From the NCBI GenBank assembly GCA_019425045.1, contig JAHYYI010000025.1:1-28645 (forward strand): a stretch of 28,645 bases of DNA, in the 5' to 3' direction. The notes under the pieces are model-generated. The model made no database searches, had not been told where the DNA came from, and saw only the letters and a program-made list of their open reading frames with translations. Source of the DNA: Collinsella sp. GTDB taxonomy: Bacteria; Actinomycetota; Coriobacteriia; Coriobacteriales; Coriobacteriaceae. Position 1 is the first letter of the stretch. Every line of letters begins with the position of its first letter. The translations under genes were made by a program, and so were the position numbers. Positions 22,216 to 28,645 of this stretch are shown one piece after another.

Positions 22216-24980
22216 CACTCGGCGCTCTTGAGGGCGCCGACCATGTCGATCTTGTTGAGGGTACGATTGGTGGCTAGGTTGACGATAAACGTAAAGCCAA
22301 AGGAAAGCACCACGGCGAGCACGTAGCTTAGCGGCTCGACTTCGACGTCAAAGTACAGCGACGGCATCTGCAAAATGTACGTAAAACTCTCGGCCAGCAA
22401 GCCGCCCAGTGGCACGCCCAGCGCGGCGCCAATTGCCGTGAGGATCAACGTCTCCTTGTTGACGTAATGGTGCACCTCGCCACGGCGGAAGCCCAGCACC
22501 TTGATGGTCGCCAGCTCGCGTTCGCGCTCGGAGATATTCGTGTTGGACAGCGTAAACACCACCACAAACGACAGGCATGCCGCCATAAAAGTCACGAGCA
22601 CCACGACCGAATTGATGATCGCAAAGTTCGCCTCGTAGTTCTGCCAATGTTCGGCCGTGCTCGAGATGGTGAGCCAACCGTCGCTCTTAAGCTTCTTGCT
22701 AAACGCAATCTGGTCGGCCGACGAGCCCTTAAGCAGCACAAAGACGCCGTTGAGGCGTGCGCTTCGACCGAACGCGCGCTCATAGGTGCCCTGCGTCATG
22801 TAAAGCGTGTTGCCAAGATAGTTAAGCGAAATGTCACTGACTTTGACCTTGGCAACATTGAGCGACGAATCCTGGACGTATGCCGTATCGCCCGGCTGAA
22901 TCCCCAGCACCAGCTGTGAACTCTTACTCAGATACACGTCTCCGTCACGCAAAGACAGCGGCTCTTTGGACTCGTCCTCGAGGCGCACATAGTCGTCCAG
23001 GTCGTTCGTGCGGTCATCGGGCACCACGATCAGCTGCACGGTCTCGCTCTTGCCGCCAAACGTAAAGGTGACGTTGTCGGTCATAATCGGCAGCGTCGAA
23101 GTCACGGTCACGTTGGAATCATTGGCCGCGCTGCGCTCATCCAACGCCGCGCACGTCTGCGTAAAGTCATCGGGGTTGGCGACCGCCAGCAAGTCATAAC
23201 GCGTGATATGCCCGTACTGTTTGGGCGAAAGCGCCACCGACGTATCGCGAATACCCATACCGCAGATCACAAGCGCGGTGCAACCCGCGATGCCAAAGAT
23301 GGTCATAAAGGCACGCTTTTTGTAACGGAACAGGTTGCGCGCAGCCACCTTGTTCAAAAAGCCCATGCGGCGCCAGATAAAGCCGATGCGCTCAAGTAGG
23401 ATGCGCGAGCCGGCGCGCGGGGCCTTGGGGCGCATGAGCGAGGCCGGGGTCTCGGCCATCTCGTGGCGGCAGGCGATAATTGTGGCGCCCACCACGCCCA
23501 CGGCAAACAGCGCCACCGAGACGATCGAGGACACGATGTCGTACGAAAGCAGCATCTGGGGCAGCGAGTACATGTCGTCGAACACCGTAAACAGGAACAG
23601 CGGCAGGCCCACAAAGCCGATGATATTGCCGAGCACGCCGCCAATCAGGCACGCCCACAGCGCATAGTCCACGTATTTGGACAGGATGCGCTCGCGCGAG
23701 TAGCCGAGCGCCTTGTACAGGCCAATGAGCGTGCGCTCCTCCTCGACCATACGCGTGGCGGTGGTGAGGCTGATGAGCACGGCGACGATAAAGAAGATGA
23801 ACGGGAACACCGTCGCAATAGCCTCAATTGACGAGCTATCGCTCTCCACGCTTGAGTAGCTTGCGATATTGTCGCGGTCCTGGATGTACCACGTGCATTC
23901 ACCCAAATCGGAAAGCTCGGCGCGGGCATCGGCAAACTGCTGGTCGGCGGCGGCGCGGCGCTGATCCAGGTCGGCCTGAGCCTGGACGCGTTCCTCGCTG
24001 CCCTGGGCCATGCGATTGATGTTGTCCTGCTCAATCCCAAAGAGCATATTCGCCTGGCGCTCGGCCGCATCCAAGCTTGCCGGCGTGTCGACTGTCAGCT
24101 CCTGAGCGCGCGCCTTCTCACGCTCCTCGCGGATCTTCTCTATATTGCCCTTGACCTTGTTGATCTTTGCCGCGTAGGCATCCGAATAGGAGTTGAGGCT
24201 CTTGGCTCCTTCGACGACTACGTGGACTGCGGAATAGGACGACGACGTCGCGGCGTCCTCGCTCACATAGAACTTATAGTCCGCCGCCGAAGCAGCGCGA
24301 AAGGCGTTGACTGTCGAGTCGGAGCTCACATCAGTGGGATCGAGGACCTCGGCCGTAATGGTGTAATCGCCCGCGGCAAACTGATCCTTGGCGCTTTGGT
24401 TCGACGAGCTCGCGTCATTGGCGGCAAAACTCACCGTATCGCCGAGCTTTTTGCCCGAAGCCTTCAGGAACTTCGAAGTCACCGCGACTTCATCGGCGCT
24501 CTCGGGCAAATCGCCATTCACGAGCACCGGCTGATCGATGTTCTCCTTGGAGAGACTTTGCACGACCACGCGCTCGCGCGTTGTGCCCACGGCGGTGTAG
24601 GCGGTCTCGGCGTAGATGCCCTCGGCCGTTTCGACGCCATCGACCTCTTGGATGGCGTCGAGATCATCGTCAGTCAGGCCATAGGTCGACTGCACGTTAA
24701 TGTCATAGACATTTTGCTGGTCGAAGTAGGCGTCGACCGAATCGCACAGATCCTCGCAACCCGCCTTGAGGCCGCACATCACGCTCACGCCGAGCGCGGT
24801 GATGACCACGATAGATAGGAAGCGCTTAAGACTGCCGCGGATTGTGCGGTAGATGCCACGGCGAAATACCGTCGGCACCATATCGTTTGAGCTTTGGGCG
24901 GTACGGTAGGTCGCGAACTCCCGGTCGCGGCCCGCGTGCTCCGTATCGTGGTTTTGGCTGTTTTGGCGGTCCTGGTCCAT
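22215..24980 (-). CDS. FtsX-like ABC transporter permease with long extracytoplasmic coiled coil
   Basis: A 921-residue membrane protein. It has a hydrophilic N-terminus (1-50), a first membrane helix near 54-72, then a large extracytoplasmic part with a Glu/Arg/Ala-rich coiled-coil stretch at about 275-360. Three helices of the first FtsX domain follow (about 385-505; EEERTLIGLYKALGYS is the cytoplasmic coupling loop), then a membrane helix near 555, a second extracytoplasmic domain and a second FtsX domain at the C-terminus (loop ERELATIKVLGFRRGE). Such permeases work with MacB/LolD-type ATPases in lipid, peptide or cell-envelope functions. ATG 24980 lies 5 bp after the ATPase stop; a GTG at 24992 is possible. 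Confidence 0.88.
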   Translation of the reverse strand: MDQDRQNSQNHDTEHAGRDREFATYRTAQSSNDMVPTVFRRGIYRTIRGSLKRFLSIVVITALGVSVMCGLKAGCEDLCDSVDAYFDQQNVYDINVQSTYGLTDDDLDAIQEVDGVETAEGIYAETAYTAVGTTRERVVVQSLSKENIDQPVLVNGDLPESADEVAVTSKFLKASGKKLGDTVSFAANDASSSNQSAKDQFAAGDYTITAEVLDPTDVSSDSTVNAFRAASAADYKFYVSEDAATSSSYSAVHVVVEGAKSLNSYSDAYAAKINKVKGNIEKIREEREKARAQELTVDTPASLDAAERQANMLFGIEQDNINRMAQGSEERVQAQADLDQRRAAADQQFADARAELSDLGECTWYIQDRDNIASYSSVESDSSSIEAIATVFPFIFFIVAVLISLTTATRMVEEERTLIGLYKALGYSRERILSKYVDYALWACLIGGVLGNIIGFVGLPLFLFTVFDDMYSLPQMLLSYDIVSSIVSVALFAVGVVGATIIACRHEMAETPASLMRPKAPRAGSRILLERIGFIWRRMGFLNKVAARNLFRYKKRAFMTIFGIAGCTALVICGMGIRDTSVALSPKQYGHITRYDLLAVANPDDFTQTCAALDERSAANDSNVTVTSTLPIMTDNVTFTFGGKSETVQLIVVPDDRTNDLDDYVRLEDESKEPLSLRDGDVYLSKSSQLVLGIQPGDTAYVQDSSLNVAKVKVSDISLNYLGNTLYMTQGTYERAFGRSARLNGVFVLLKGSSADQIAFSKKLKSDGWLTISSTAEHWQNYEANFAIINSVVVLVTFMAACLSFVVVFTLSNTNISERERELATIKVLGFRRGEVHHYVNKETLILTAIGAALGVPLGGLLAESFTYILQMPSLYFDVEVEPLSYVLAVVLSFGFTFIVNLATNRTLNKIDMVGALKSAE

Positions 24981-24985
24981 GGGCG

Positions 24986-25687
24986 CTACCACTCGATTGT
25001 CTCGATAGACACGGGATTTTGCTGGACCGTCTCGCTCTCCACGCGGCCGCTCTTAAAGCGGATCAGGCGATCGGCCATGGGCGCCAGCGCAGAGTTGTGG
25101 GTGATGATAATGACCGTAATGCCCTGCTTGCGACAGGTGTCCTGCAGCAGCTGCAAGATCTGCTTGCCGGTTTTGTAGTCGAGGGCGCCCGTGGGCTCGT
25201 CGCATAGAAGCAGCTTGGGGTTTTTGGCCAGCGCGCGGGCAATGGACACACGCTGCTGCTCGCCGCCCGATAGCTGCGCGGGGAAGTTAGCAAGGCGGTC
25301 GCCCAGGCCAACCTGGCAAAGCGTTTGCTCGGCATCGAGCGAATCGGGGCAGATTTGCGCCGCAAGCTCAACATTTTCGAGCGCCGTCAGGTTGGGGACC
25401 AGATTGTAGAACTGGAAGACAAAGCCGACGTCGGCGCGGCGGTATTCCACGAGCTGCGCCTCGTTAGCGGAGCTCACATCGCGCCCGTCCACCGTCACGG
25501 TGCCGGAAGTCGCCGTATCCATGCCACCCAGAATGTTGAGCGCCGTGGTTTTACCGGCGCCCGAAGCGCCCAAGATAATGGCAAGCTCGCCACGCTCAAC
25601 GGTAAAGCTCGCGCCGTCGAGCGCGTGAATGCGGGCATCGCCCTCGCCGTATGCTTTGATGACGTCTTTAAATTCGATATAGGCCAT
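24986..25687 (-). CDS. MacB/LolD-type ABC transporter ATP-binding protein
   Basis: A 233-residue ATPase. Walker A is GASGAGKTT at 40-48, the Q loop is FVFQFYNLVP, the signature is LSGGEQQRVSIARAL, Walker B is LLLCDEPTGALD, and the switch region is IIITHNSALA. The LSGGEQQR and DEPTGALD forms are those of the MacB/LolD/FtsE group that energises FtsX-like permeases from the cytoplasm, matching its immediate neighbour. The ribosome site is weak (GGGAAC). Upstream lies a damaged copy of the CCTGCC hairpin repeat. Confidence 0.93.
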   Translation of the reverse strand: MAYIEFKDVIKAYGEGDARIHALDGASFTVERGELAIILGASGAGKTTALNILGGMDTATSGTVTVDGRDVSSANEAQLVEYRRADVGFVFQFYNLVPNLTALENVELAAQICPDSLDAEQTLCQVGLGDRLANFPAQLSGGEQQRVSIARALAKNPKLLLCDEPTGALDYKTGKQILQLLQDTCRKQGITVIIITHNSALAPMADRLIRFKSGRVESETVQQNPVSIETIEW

Positions 25688-25737
25688 CGATCGGTTCCCA
25701 TCTGGTCGGATAACTCTTTAGTATTACCCATTTCGCA

Positions 25738-25775
25738 CCTATCAAAAAGAGACAGGTTTATTTTGGCAGGTTTTA
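25738..25775 (-). repeat. CCTGCC hairpin repeat, copy D, decayed and inverted
   Basis: In reverse orientation the copy reads AAAACCTGCCAAAATAAACC on the intact side, but the other arm is TTTTTGATAGG instead of TTTTTGGCAGG, so pairing is partly lost. It sits between the ABC ATPase start and the remains of a ClC channel, exactly where the channel homology begins. Confidence 0.8.
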
Positions 25776-26021
25776 TATGGGGAAACGTACCTCTTTGGGG
25801 GCAGCGCGGGACGCGCAGGGGCGACCGTGCAGATCGGCACAGCCGTCTCACGTGGAATCGACCGACGCCTGCCTTTCCGTGACACCGGCAACTCGTTTTT
25901 GCTTGTTGGCATGGCCGCCATTATGCCTTGGGACTGAGCACTCAAATTCTCACTCCTCATTGCCACGCTTGCCGCAAGCTATCAGGGTGACGAGATGACG
26001 ACGCTCGCTGTAGCAGCGCAG
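25776..26021 (+). pseudogene. Remnant of a ClC-type chloride channel
   Basis: In the frame with codons starting at 25776, the translation includes YLFGGSAGRAGATVQIGTAV, SRGIDRRLPFRDTGNS and FLLVGMAAIMPWD, then a TGA at 25935-25937. The same frame continues ALKFSLLIATLAASYQGDEM and TTLAVAAQ. The first part matches the GGSAGREG selectivity region of ClC proteins, with the key Glu replaced by Ala. The second part matches the later LLK-FTxxTLGxGFxGGE-xxP-LFxxGA region. Everything before the first part and the stretch between the two parts (well over 100 codons in ClC proteins) is missing, and there is no start. This is a decayed gene, not a functional channel. Confidence 0.75.
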
Positions 26022-26049
26022 CCACACTCTATAAGCGAGGCGTTTGCCA

Positions 26050-26087
26050 GCAAAAAAGCGCGCGACAGGGTAAGCCCGCCGCGCGCT
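26050..26087 (-). terminator. Rho-independent terminator of the AIM24-family gene
   Basis: On the minus strand AGCGCGCG (26087-26080) pairs with CGCGCGCT (26064-26057), followed by a run of T (TTTTTTGC). It lies 13 bp past the gene stop. Confidence 0.85.
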
Positions 26088-26099
26088 ATCCTATGCGGA

Positions 26100-26774
26100 C
26101 TAGTTATTGTTGTTGGTCATCGAGGCCACTGCTGCCGCAAGATTGGAAATGGGCATCGTCTGCAACCAGATGCGACCGGGACCGGTGAGCACGGTGTTGA
26201 ACACGCCCTCGCCACCAAACATGATGTTTTTGACGCCCTTGACCATTTGAGCGTCGATGCTCACGGTCTCCTCAAAGCCGGCCACGTTGCCGGTATCCAC
26301 AATCATCTGCTGGCCAGCAGCGAGCTCGTACTCAACCAGGTCGCCGTCGATCTCGGCAAAAGCAACACCCGAGCCCGTGAGCTTCTGCATGATAAAGCCC
26401 TCGCCGCCAAAGACGCCGGCCTTTGCCTTCTTGTTAAAGTGAATGCTCAACTCGACGCCACTTTCCGCGGCAAGGAACGAACGCTTCTGCAAAATCCAGC
26501 TCTTGCCCGGACCGATCTCGATTGGCACGATGCGGCCGGGGAAGCAGGAGCCAAACGCGATCATGCCATCGCCACGCGCGGTCCAAATGTTTTGGAACAA
26601 TGCCTCACCCGAAAAAGCCTTGGAGAACATCTTGCCGATGCCACCGCCCGAGGTAGACATTTCCATGTTGGGGGTCATCCAAGCCATGGCGCCGCTTTCG
26701 GTGATCATGGATTCGCCATCGCTAAGGTTGCACGTAACAACCGGGAAAGCCCCTCCGCCGATCTCGTACTGCAT
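26100..26774 (-). CDS. AIM24/TIGR00266-family protein
   Basis: A 224-residue soluble protein rich in beta strands and Gly. Recognisable family features are MQYEIGGGAFPVVTCNL at the start, the ESGAMAWM motif near residue 28, SGGGIGKMFSK with a conserved turn, and FGGEGVFNTVLTGPGRIWLQ near the end. The family is widespread, of uncertain function, related to the mitochondrial protein AIM24 and the tryptophan-RNA-binding-attenuator-like fold. The C-terminus ends in four Asn. AAAGGAG precedes the ATG at 26774, and a strong terminator follows, so it is probably a single-gene unit. Confidence 0.88.
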   Translation of the reverse strand: MQYEIGGGAFPVVTCNLSDGESMITESGAMAWMTPNMEMSTSGGGIGKMFSKAFSGEALFQNIWTARGDGMIAFGSCFPGRIVPIEIGPGKSWILQKRSFLAAESGVELSIHFNKKAKAGVFGGEGFIMQKLTGSGVAFAEIDGDLVEYELAAGQQMIVDTGNVAGFEETVSIDAQMVKGVKNIMFGGEGVFNTVLTGPGRIWLQTMPISNLAAAVASMTNNNN

Positions 26775-26883
26775 GACCGTCTCCTTTCCACTCAGGAGCC
26801 GAATAACGATGCCTATATTTTAGCAGGTAGAGATGCATATGTTCACACCGCCCATGCCCTCTCCTGCGGACGTTTCCCCAGAT

Positions 26884-26925
26884 AAAACCTGCCAAAATAA
26901 ACCTGTTCCTTTTTGGCAGGTTTTA
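26884..26925 (-). repeat. CCTGCC hairpin repeat, copy E, touching the kinase-remnant stop
   Basis: AAAACCTGCCAAAA and TTTTTGGCAGGTTTT flank TAAACCTGTTCC. On the minus strand it begins within the TAA stop of the truncated kinase and ends TTTTATC, as in copies B and C. Confidence 0.9.
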
Positions 26926-27477
26926 AAGGCAAACGGTGAAGGTGATCTGGTTGCCGTGACCGGATACGGTGGCGGCGCCTCCATGGGCCTCGGCGATGGC
27001 ACGCACCACGGACAGGCCCACGCCCGAGCCACCCGTCTTGGAGCTGCGCGACGCATCCGCACGATAGAAGCGATCGAACAATCGGTCCAGGTCGCCCTCG
27101 GGCAGCTCGTCCACGGCGTTCGATACGACAAGCTCGGCGGCGCCCTTGCCTTTGCCGTGCGAAACGGCGCACAGGCTCAGCTCAATCACGCTGCCCTCGC
27201 TCGCATAGCGCGTGGCGTTGTCCAGTAGCAACTCAACCACCTGCGCCACCGCCGCGGCATCGGCATGGGTCCGCACGCCGGTCGCAATCGACGTCGACAG
27301 GCGCTTACCGCCTGAGACCACCACCGACTTAAACGGCGCCGCCGCCTTGTTCACCGCCTCCGAAAGATCGATCGACGCCATGGTAAAGCCCGCCGAGCCC
27401 TCGTCCATGCATGCCAAGAACACCAAGCGCTCCGTGAGCGCCGATAATAGCGCACCCGCACTCGCCTTAGTGCTGCC
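26923..27477 (-). pseudogene. 5-prime-truncated sensor histidine kinase (catalytic domain only)
   Basis: The open frame runs 184 codons from a stop at 27478-27480. It starts inside the second helix of a HisKA domain (ALLSALTERLVFLACMDEG) and continues through a complete HATPase domain: N box LLLDNATRYA, F box DRFYRAD, G boxes GGSGVGLSVVRAIAEAHGG. The phosphorylated histidine, HAMP and membrane segments are absent, and no response regulator adjoins it. Possible starts (TTG 27426, ATG 27408, ATG 27381) have no ribosome site. The best reading is the 3-prime end of a two-component kinase left by deletion; expression as a free ATPase domain is possible but unsupported. Confidence 0.8.
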
Positions 27478-27565
27478 TTAGCAGGTCGATGAGCATATTT
27501 AAAAAAGCAAGGTTATAGCTTAGTCGGACTTAAGGAACGGGCGGCTTCACATCTCGCCCTGCAAA

Positions 27566-27605
27566 CAACGCCCGTACAGCGAGCGCGCTTGCCGCATGGG
27601 CGTTG
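27566..27605 (-). terminator. Hairpin downstream of the alkyltransferase gene
   Basis: CAACGCCC (27605-27598 on the minus strand) pairs with GGGCGTTG (27573-27566), followed by TTTGC; an inner AGCG/CGCT pair extends the fold. It lies 14 bp after the stop. Confidence 0.6.
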
Positions 27606-27619
27606 CGGCCGCCTGCAGC

Positions 27620-28195
27620 TTATAGATAGGCACCCTCGAGGCGCAGCAGCCACTCCTTGCGATCCAGTCCACCGGCGTATCCGTTGAGCGATCCGTCGGC
27701 CGCGACCACGCGATGGCACGGCACGATAATCGAAATAGGGTTGCGAGCGACCGCAGCCCCCACCGCGCGAGGAGATACAACGGGCGCTTCATTTCCCGGC
27801 ACACGATGTCGAGCCGCAACACGCTGGGCGATCTCGCCATACGTAGCGACCTCGCCACGCGGAATTGAAAGTAGCTCAAACCAAACCTCACGCTGAAACG
27901 CCGTGCCAATCAAATGCAACGGCGGCGTAAACCGAGGCTCCTGCCCCGCAAAATAGGCGTTGAGCCAAGCCCAAGAACGCTCTAGCACCGAAGAAGCCGC
28001 GCCATTGGCCGGATTTACCGTCTGCATGCCCCCGGCACCCGAAACTGCATCGGTGCCCTCAACGTATTCGGCGCTTTCTTTAAGAAGCGTGGAACCAAAG
28101 TGCTCCTGCCCCTCAAACCAAAGCCCCGTCAGACCGCGGCCATCAGCGGCAAGCAAGATTTCGCCCAAAGGCGAAGCAAACGTCGTCGTGACCAC
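27620..28195 (-). CDS. ogt: Methylated-DNA--protein-cysteine methyltransferase
   Basis: A 191-residue DNA-repair protein that transfers alkyl groups from O6-alkylguanine to its own cysteine. The acceptor is Cys160 in IIVPCHRVVA. The conserved helix-turn-helix side reads FQREVWFELLSIPRGEVATYGEIA, and the Asn-Gly-Tyr loop (LNGYAGGLDRKEWLL) follows the active site. The N-terminal domain (1-95) is variable, as in Ogt/AdaB forms. A GTG start at 28195 is supported by AAAGGAG six bases upstream. No Ada-type regulator is attached. Confidence 0.93.
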   Translation of the reverse strand: MVTTTFASPLGEILLAADGRGLTGLWFEGQEHFGSTLLKESAEYVEGTDAVSGAGGMQTVNPANGAASSVLERSWAWLNAYFAGQEPRFTPPLHLIGTAFQREVWFELLSIPRGEVATYGEIAQRVAARHRVPGNEAPVVSPRAVGAAVARNPISIIVPCHRVVAADGSLNGYAGGLDRKEWLLRLEGAYL

Positions 28196-28356
28196 CAGCG
28201 GCTCCTTTCAAAACTCCGCAACATAATACCGCGAACTGTGCAGACAACCCCCGCAGATACGTCCGGGCGGGCTCGCAATTACTTCAGCGAGGCCGCTTTC
28301 CCCAATCAAGCGAAGAAGACGCGGGGCTTCGACGCCAGGGCGGTACCCCCGCCAGC

Positions 28357-28540
28357 TGAGCTCTAATACTTTTCCCGAGAAGTGAACGAGTAAAAACGAA
28401 GCCCCGGAGCATCCACACCTTTAGACCGCAAAACCGCAGGATTCGCACAGCAAAACCGCAGGACATAGCAATCAAAAAATGGCAATGCTTCGGGGGTCCA
28501 AATAAGGTCGTTCACTTCACGGGAAAAGTATTAGACCTCA
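28357..28540. repeat. 184-bp inverted-repeat element with internal direct repeats
   Basis: Arms of 33 bp (28357-28389 and 28508-28540) match with two mismatches; the core is TAATACTTTTCCCG. Further in, GAAGCCCCGGAGCAT (28398-28412) pairs imperfectly with ATGCTTCGGGGGTCC (28485-28499). The centre has two direct copies of GCAAAACCGCAGGA (28428-28441 and 28450-28463). No protein is recognised. The 28196-28356 stretch before it holds nothing I can name. Confidence 0.85.
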
Positions 28541-28569
28541 ATTCGCACCAAGCCCAAAGTCACCCCAGG

Positions 28570-28640
28570 CAGCAGGCGCGAAGCGCCGCCGCTGCCGGCC
28601 GCGCCCCACAGTCCCCAAAGGCGGCAGGCGCAAAGCGCCG
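28570..28640. repeat. Two small GGCGC/GCGCC hairpins in direct repeat
   Basis: CAGGCGCGAAGCGCCG (28573-28588) and CAGGCGCAAAGCGCCG (28625-28640) differ at one base, each a 5-bp stem with a 3-base loop, 52 bp apart at the window edge. The element may continue beyond the window. Confidence 0.6.
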
Positions 28641-28645
28641 AGGCC

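Noticed and set aside
25742..25966. Minus-strand 74-residue frame over the ClC remnant
   Set aside because: Its end translates the hairpin repeat, and the plus-strand frame has recognisable ClC motifs instead.
28226..28356. Short open frames after the alkyltransferase gene
   Set aside because: No ribosome site or family match was found, and they run into the inverted-repeat element.

Overview
The window reads as a chromosomal segment of a high-GC actinobacterium, most likely a Collinsella-type gut Coriobacteriia. The support is G+C-rich coding sequence with GGAGG-type ribosome sites, a mixed-group actinobacterial phosphofructokinase, a SEC-C-tagged methionine aminopeptidase, and a dispersed hairpin repeat built on CCTGCCAAAA...TTTTGGCAGG that I associate with Collinsella. 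The genus is inferred from memory of gene families, not from a search. No rRNA, tRNA, CRISPR array, transposase or phage gene was seen.

Layout. 1-386: an array of five related sites ahead of a good sigma-70-type promoter. 387-4705: a complete polar amino-acid (glutamate/glutamine-type) ABC importer, namely a Tat-lipoprotein binding protein, a partial terminator, two permeases and an ATPase, followed by a class I amidotransferase-like gamma-glutamyl hydrolase. 4816-8243 (minus): a visibly AT-richer block with a BcrA/LanF-like three-gene ABC exporter and a DUF2975-like membrane protein plus a small HTH regulator; both promoters carry related TATCG dyads. 8473-10734 (minus): an HPt protein and a PAS-like/GGDEF/receiver/HD-GYP protein whose GGDEF site is degenerate. 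10945-14789: an alpha/beta hydrolase, a radical SAM protein, map and a D-2-hydroxyacid dehydrogenase. 14790-15071: repeat-rich intergenic DNA. 15072-15939 (minus): a RelB/DinJ-like antitoxin with a PIN toxin. 16154-20006: an M18 aminopeptidase, a membrane-anchored Ntn hydrolase and 6-phosphofructokinase. 20400-22098: an HTH-membrane protein with an 18-residue tandem repeat and a conserved hypothetical. 22215-25687 (minus): a MacB/FtsX-type ABC pair. 25776-26021: remains of a ClC chloride channel. 26100-28195 (minus): an AIM24-family protein, a truncated sensor kinase and an O6-alkylguanine-DNA alkyltransferase.

How it fits together. The importer and the gamma-glutamyl hydrolase form a plausible nitrogen-source uptake module. 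The HPt and receiver/HD-GYP proteins form a phosphorelay output that probably degrades, and may also sense, cyclic di-GMP, with its kinase elsewhere. The low-GC block looks like a self-regulated export or self-protection cassette.

The most unusual feature is the density of long intergenic inverted repeats with size-matched interior loops (19998-20182, 21379-21447, 21510-21649, 28357-28540) and five copies of the CCTGCC hairpin. Three of those copies start exactly at the stop codon of a minus-strand gene, and a fourth marks the broken edge of the ClC pseudogene. I found no system that I can call new with confidence. The best leads are the hairpin families, the 5-prime site array, the degenerate-GGDEF/HD-GYP protein and the repeat-bearing HTH-membrane protein.
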